From the NCBI RefSeq assembly GCF_947387555.1, contig NZ_CANDNZ010000009.1, forward strand, positions 186,001 to 250,000: a stretch of DNA of 64,000 nucleotides, read 5' to 3'. A program made the translations under genes and the position numbers. The DNA is from Thalassomonas sp. RHCl1 (lineage in GTDB: Bacteria > Pseudomonadota > Gammaproteobacteria > Enterobacterales > Alteromonadaceae). The notes below the pieces were generated by a model. That model did no database searches. It had not been told where the DNA came from and saw nothing but the letters and a program-made list of their open reading frames with translations. This document shows positions 63,565 to 64,000 of this stretch, in pieces; the stretch's first letter is position 1, and each line of letters opens with the position of its first letter.

Positions 63565-64000
63565 TTACCGGCCCAGGTATTCAATTTTTCGATAGCCAAG
63601 ATTTACCAGACCGTCATTTTTGAGGGCACTGAGGTTAACGCCTATCGCTTCTTTAGTTACGCCAAGCATAGCAGCTAAATCATGATGAGAAATTTCAATG
63701 GATGTACTTCCCCGCCACTGTGAAAGTTTTGCCAGGGTGAATTGCAGCCGTTCTTTTAAAGGCATAAATACGGCTCCTTCATAAACGGCCCCATAATACT
63801 CGACGTATCTGGCAAGAAAGTGGGTAATATTGATGGTTACCTCGGGATGTTTGGCGATTATTTCATTTAAGCGACTGTTGGATAAATGCTGTAGGTGTGT
63901 TTTTCCTATAGCTACGGCATCGTTTGGCCGGGAGCCTGAGCCAAAACAGCCAATAAAGCCAATAAAGCCAAACCATTCTTTAGCGCCTAAGTCTATGATC
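63565..64000 (-). CDS. Crp/Fnr-family regulator, C-terminal part (5' end outside window)
   Basis: The minus-strand frame stays open from the TAA at 63565 to the window edge, giving about 144 residues, well beyond the internal Met at 63765. It covers the end of a cyclic-nucleotide-binding-like domain (KEWFGFIGFIGCFG), the dimer helix (NITHFLARYVEYYGAVYEGA) and the Crp-type helix-turn-helix (EISHHDLAAMLGVTKEAIG). VTKEAIG differs from the ETVSR/E-R recognition pattern of CRP and FNR, so its DNA target likely differs. There is a small repeat coding GFIGFIG. Ligand and targets unknown. Confidence 0.85.
   Translation of the reverse strand, partial: IIDLGAKEWFGFIGFIGCFGSGSRPNDAVAIGKTHLQHLSNSRLNEIIAKHPEVTINITHFLARYVEYYGAVYEGAVFMPLKERLQFTLAKLSQWRGSTSIEISHHDLAAMLGVTKEAIGVNLSALKNDGLVNLGYRKIEYLGR

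Overview
The window looks like a chromosomal segment of a marine gammaproteobacterium of the Colwelliaceae (Thalassomonas/Colwellia type). This placement is inferred from protein style, moderate GC, the miaB-phoH-ybeY-corC-lnt order typical of Gammaproteobacteria, abundant c-di-GMP and two-component genes, and the presence of both PEP-CTERM and GlyGly-CTERM exported proteins. No rRNA, tRNA, insertion sequence, phage or CRISPR array was seen.

Layout. 1-620: end of the helicase gene dbpA. 0.7-7.6 kb: a cell-envelope block with a PmrAB-like two-component pair, the lipid A phosphoethanolamine transferase eptA, and an oppositely oriented LtaS-like phosphoglycerol transferase plus diacylglycerol kinase (dgkA). 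Perfect PmrA-type boxes (CTTAAG-N5-CTTAAG) lie upstream of both arms. 7.7-20.6 kb: zapE, a GlyGly-CTERM sugar dehydrogenase-like protein, a STAS-like protein, a YggN-like protein, a PI-PLC-like protein with a rearranged C-type lectin region, an SDR, tapT, a LysR/mmsA divergent pair and a PEP-CTERM protein. 20.6-21.9 kb is largely non-coding, with a repeated hairpin motif. 21.9-31 kb: PilZ proteins, a histidine kinase/DUF3369 regulator pair, GNAT, a cold-shock gene with long leader, yaiI, a GDPD lipoprotein and a chemotaxis receptor. 31-39.2 kb: small oxygenase-like proteins with a divergent ArsR regulator, a TetR regulator sharing an operator with an alpha/beta hydrolase, SDRs, an alkyltransferase-like protein, pldA, and a small exported peptide downstream of a perfect FNR-type box. 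39.2-42.2 kb: a 51-bp triple repeat and two duplicated hsp20 genes, each with a sigma-32 promoter and a predicted ROSE-like RNA thermometer, flanking two unknown genes. 42.2-47.7 kb: DUF924, an exported thiol peroxidase, a REC-CheC regulator with a diguanylate cyclase, and an amidohydrolase. 47.9-57.5 kb: two tandem copies of a four-gene MacAB-like ABC export cassette. 57.6-63.2 kb: lnt, corC, ybeY, phoH and miaB. 63.6 kb to the end: the 3' part of a Crp/Fnr-family regulator.

How the genes fit together. The strongest functional group is envelope lipid handling. EptA-type transfer from phosphatidylethanolamine releases diacylglycerol, DgkA recycles it, and PmrA-type boxes tie these to one regulator. 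PldA, the PI-PLC-like protein, the GDPD and Lnt extend the lipid theme, but as separate units. The most distinctive items are the PmrA-box regulon, the duplicated thermometer-controlled hsp20 genes, the duplicated ABC cassette, the apparently permuted lectin region, and the FNR-box/inverted-repeat region before a tiny secreted peptide.
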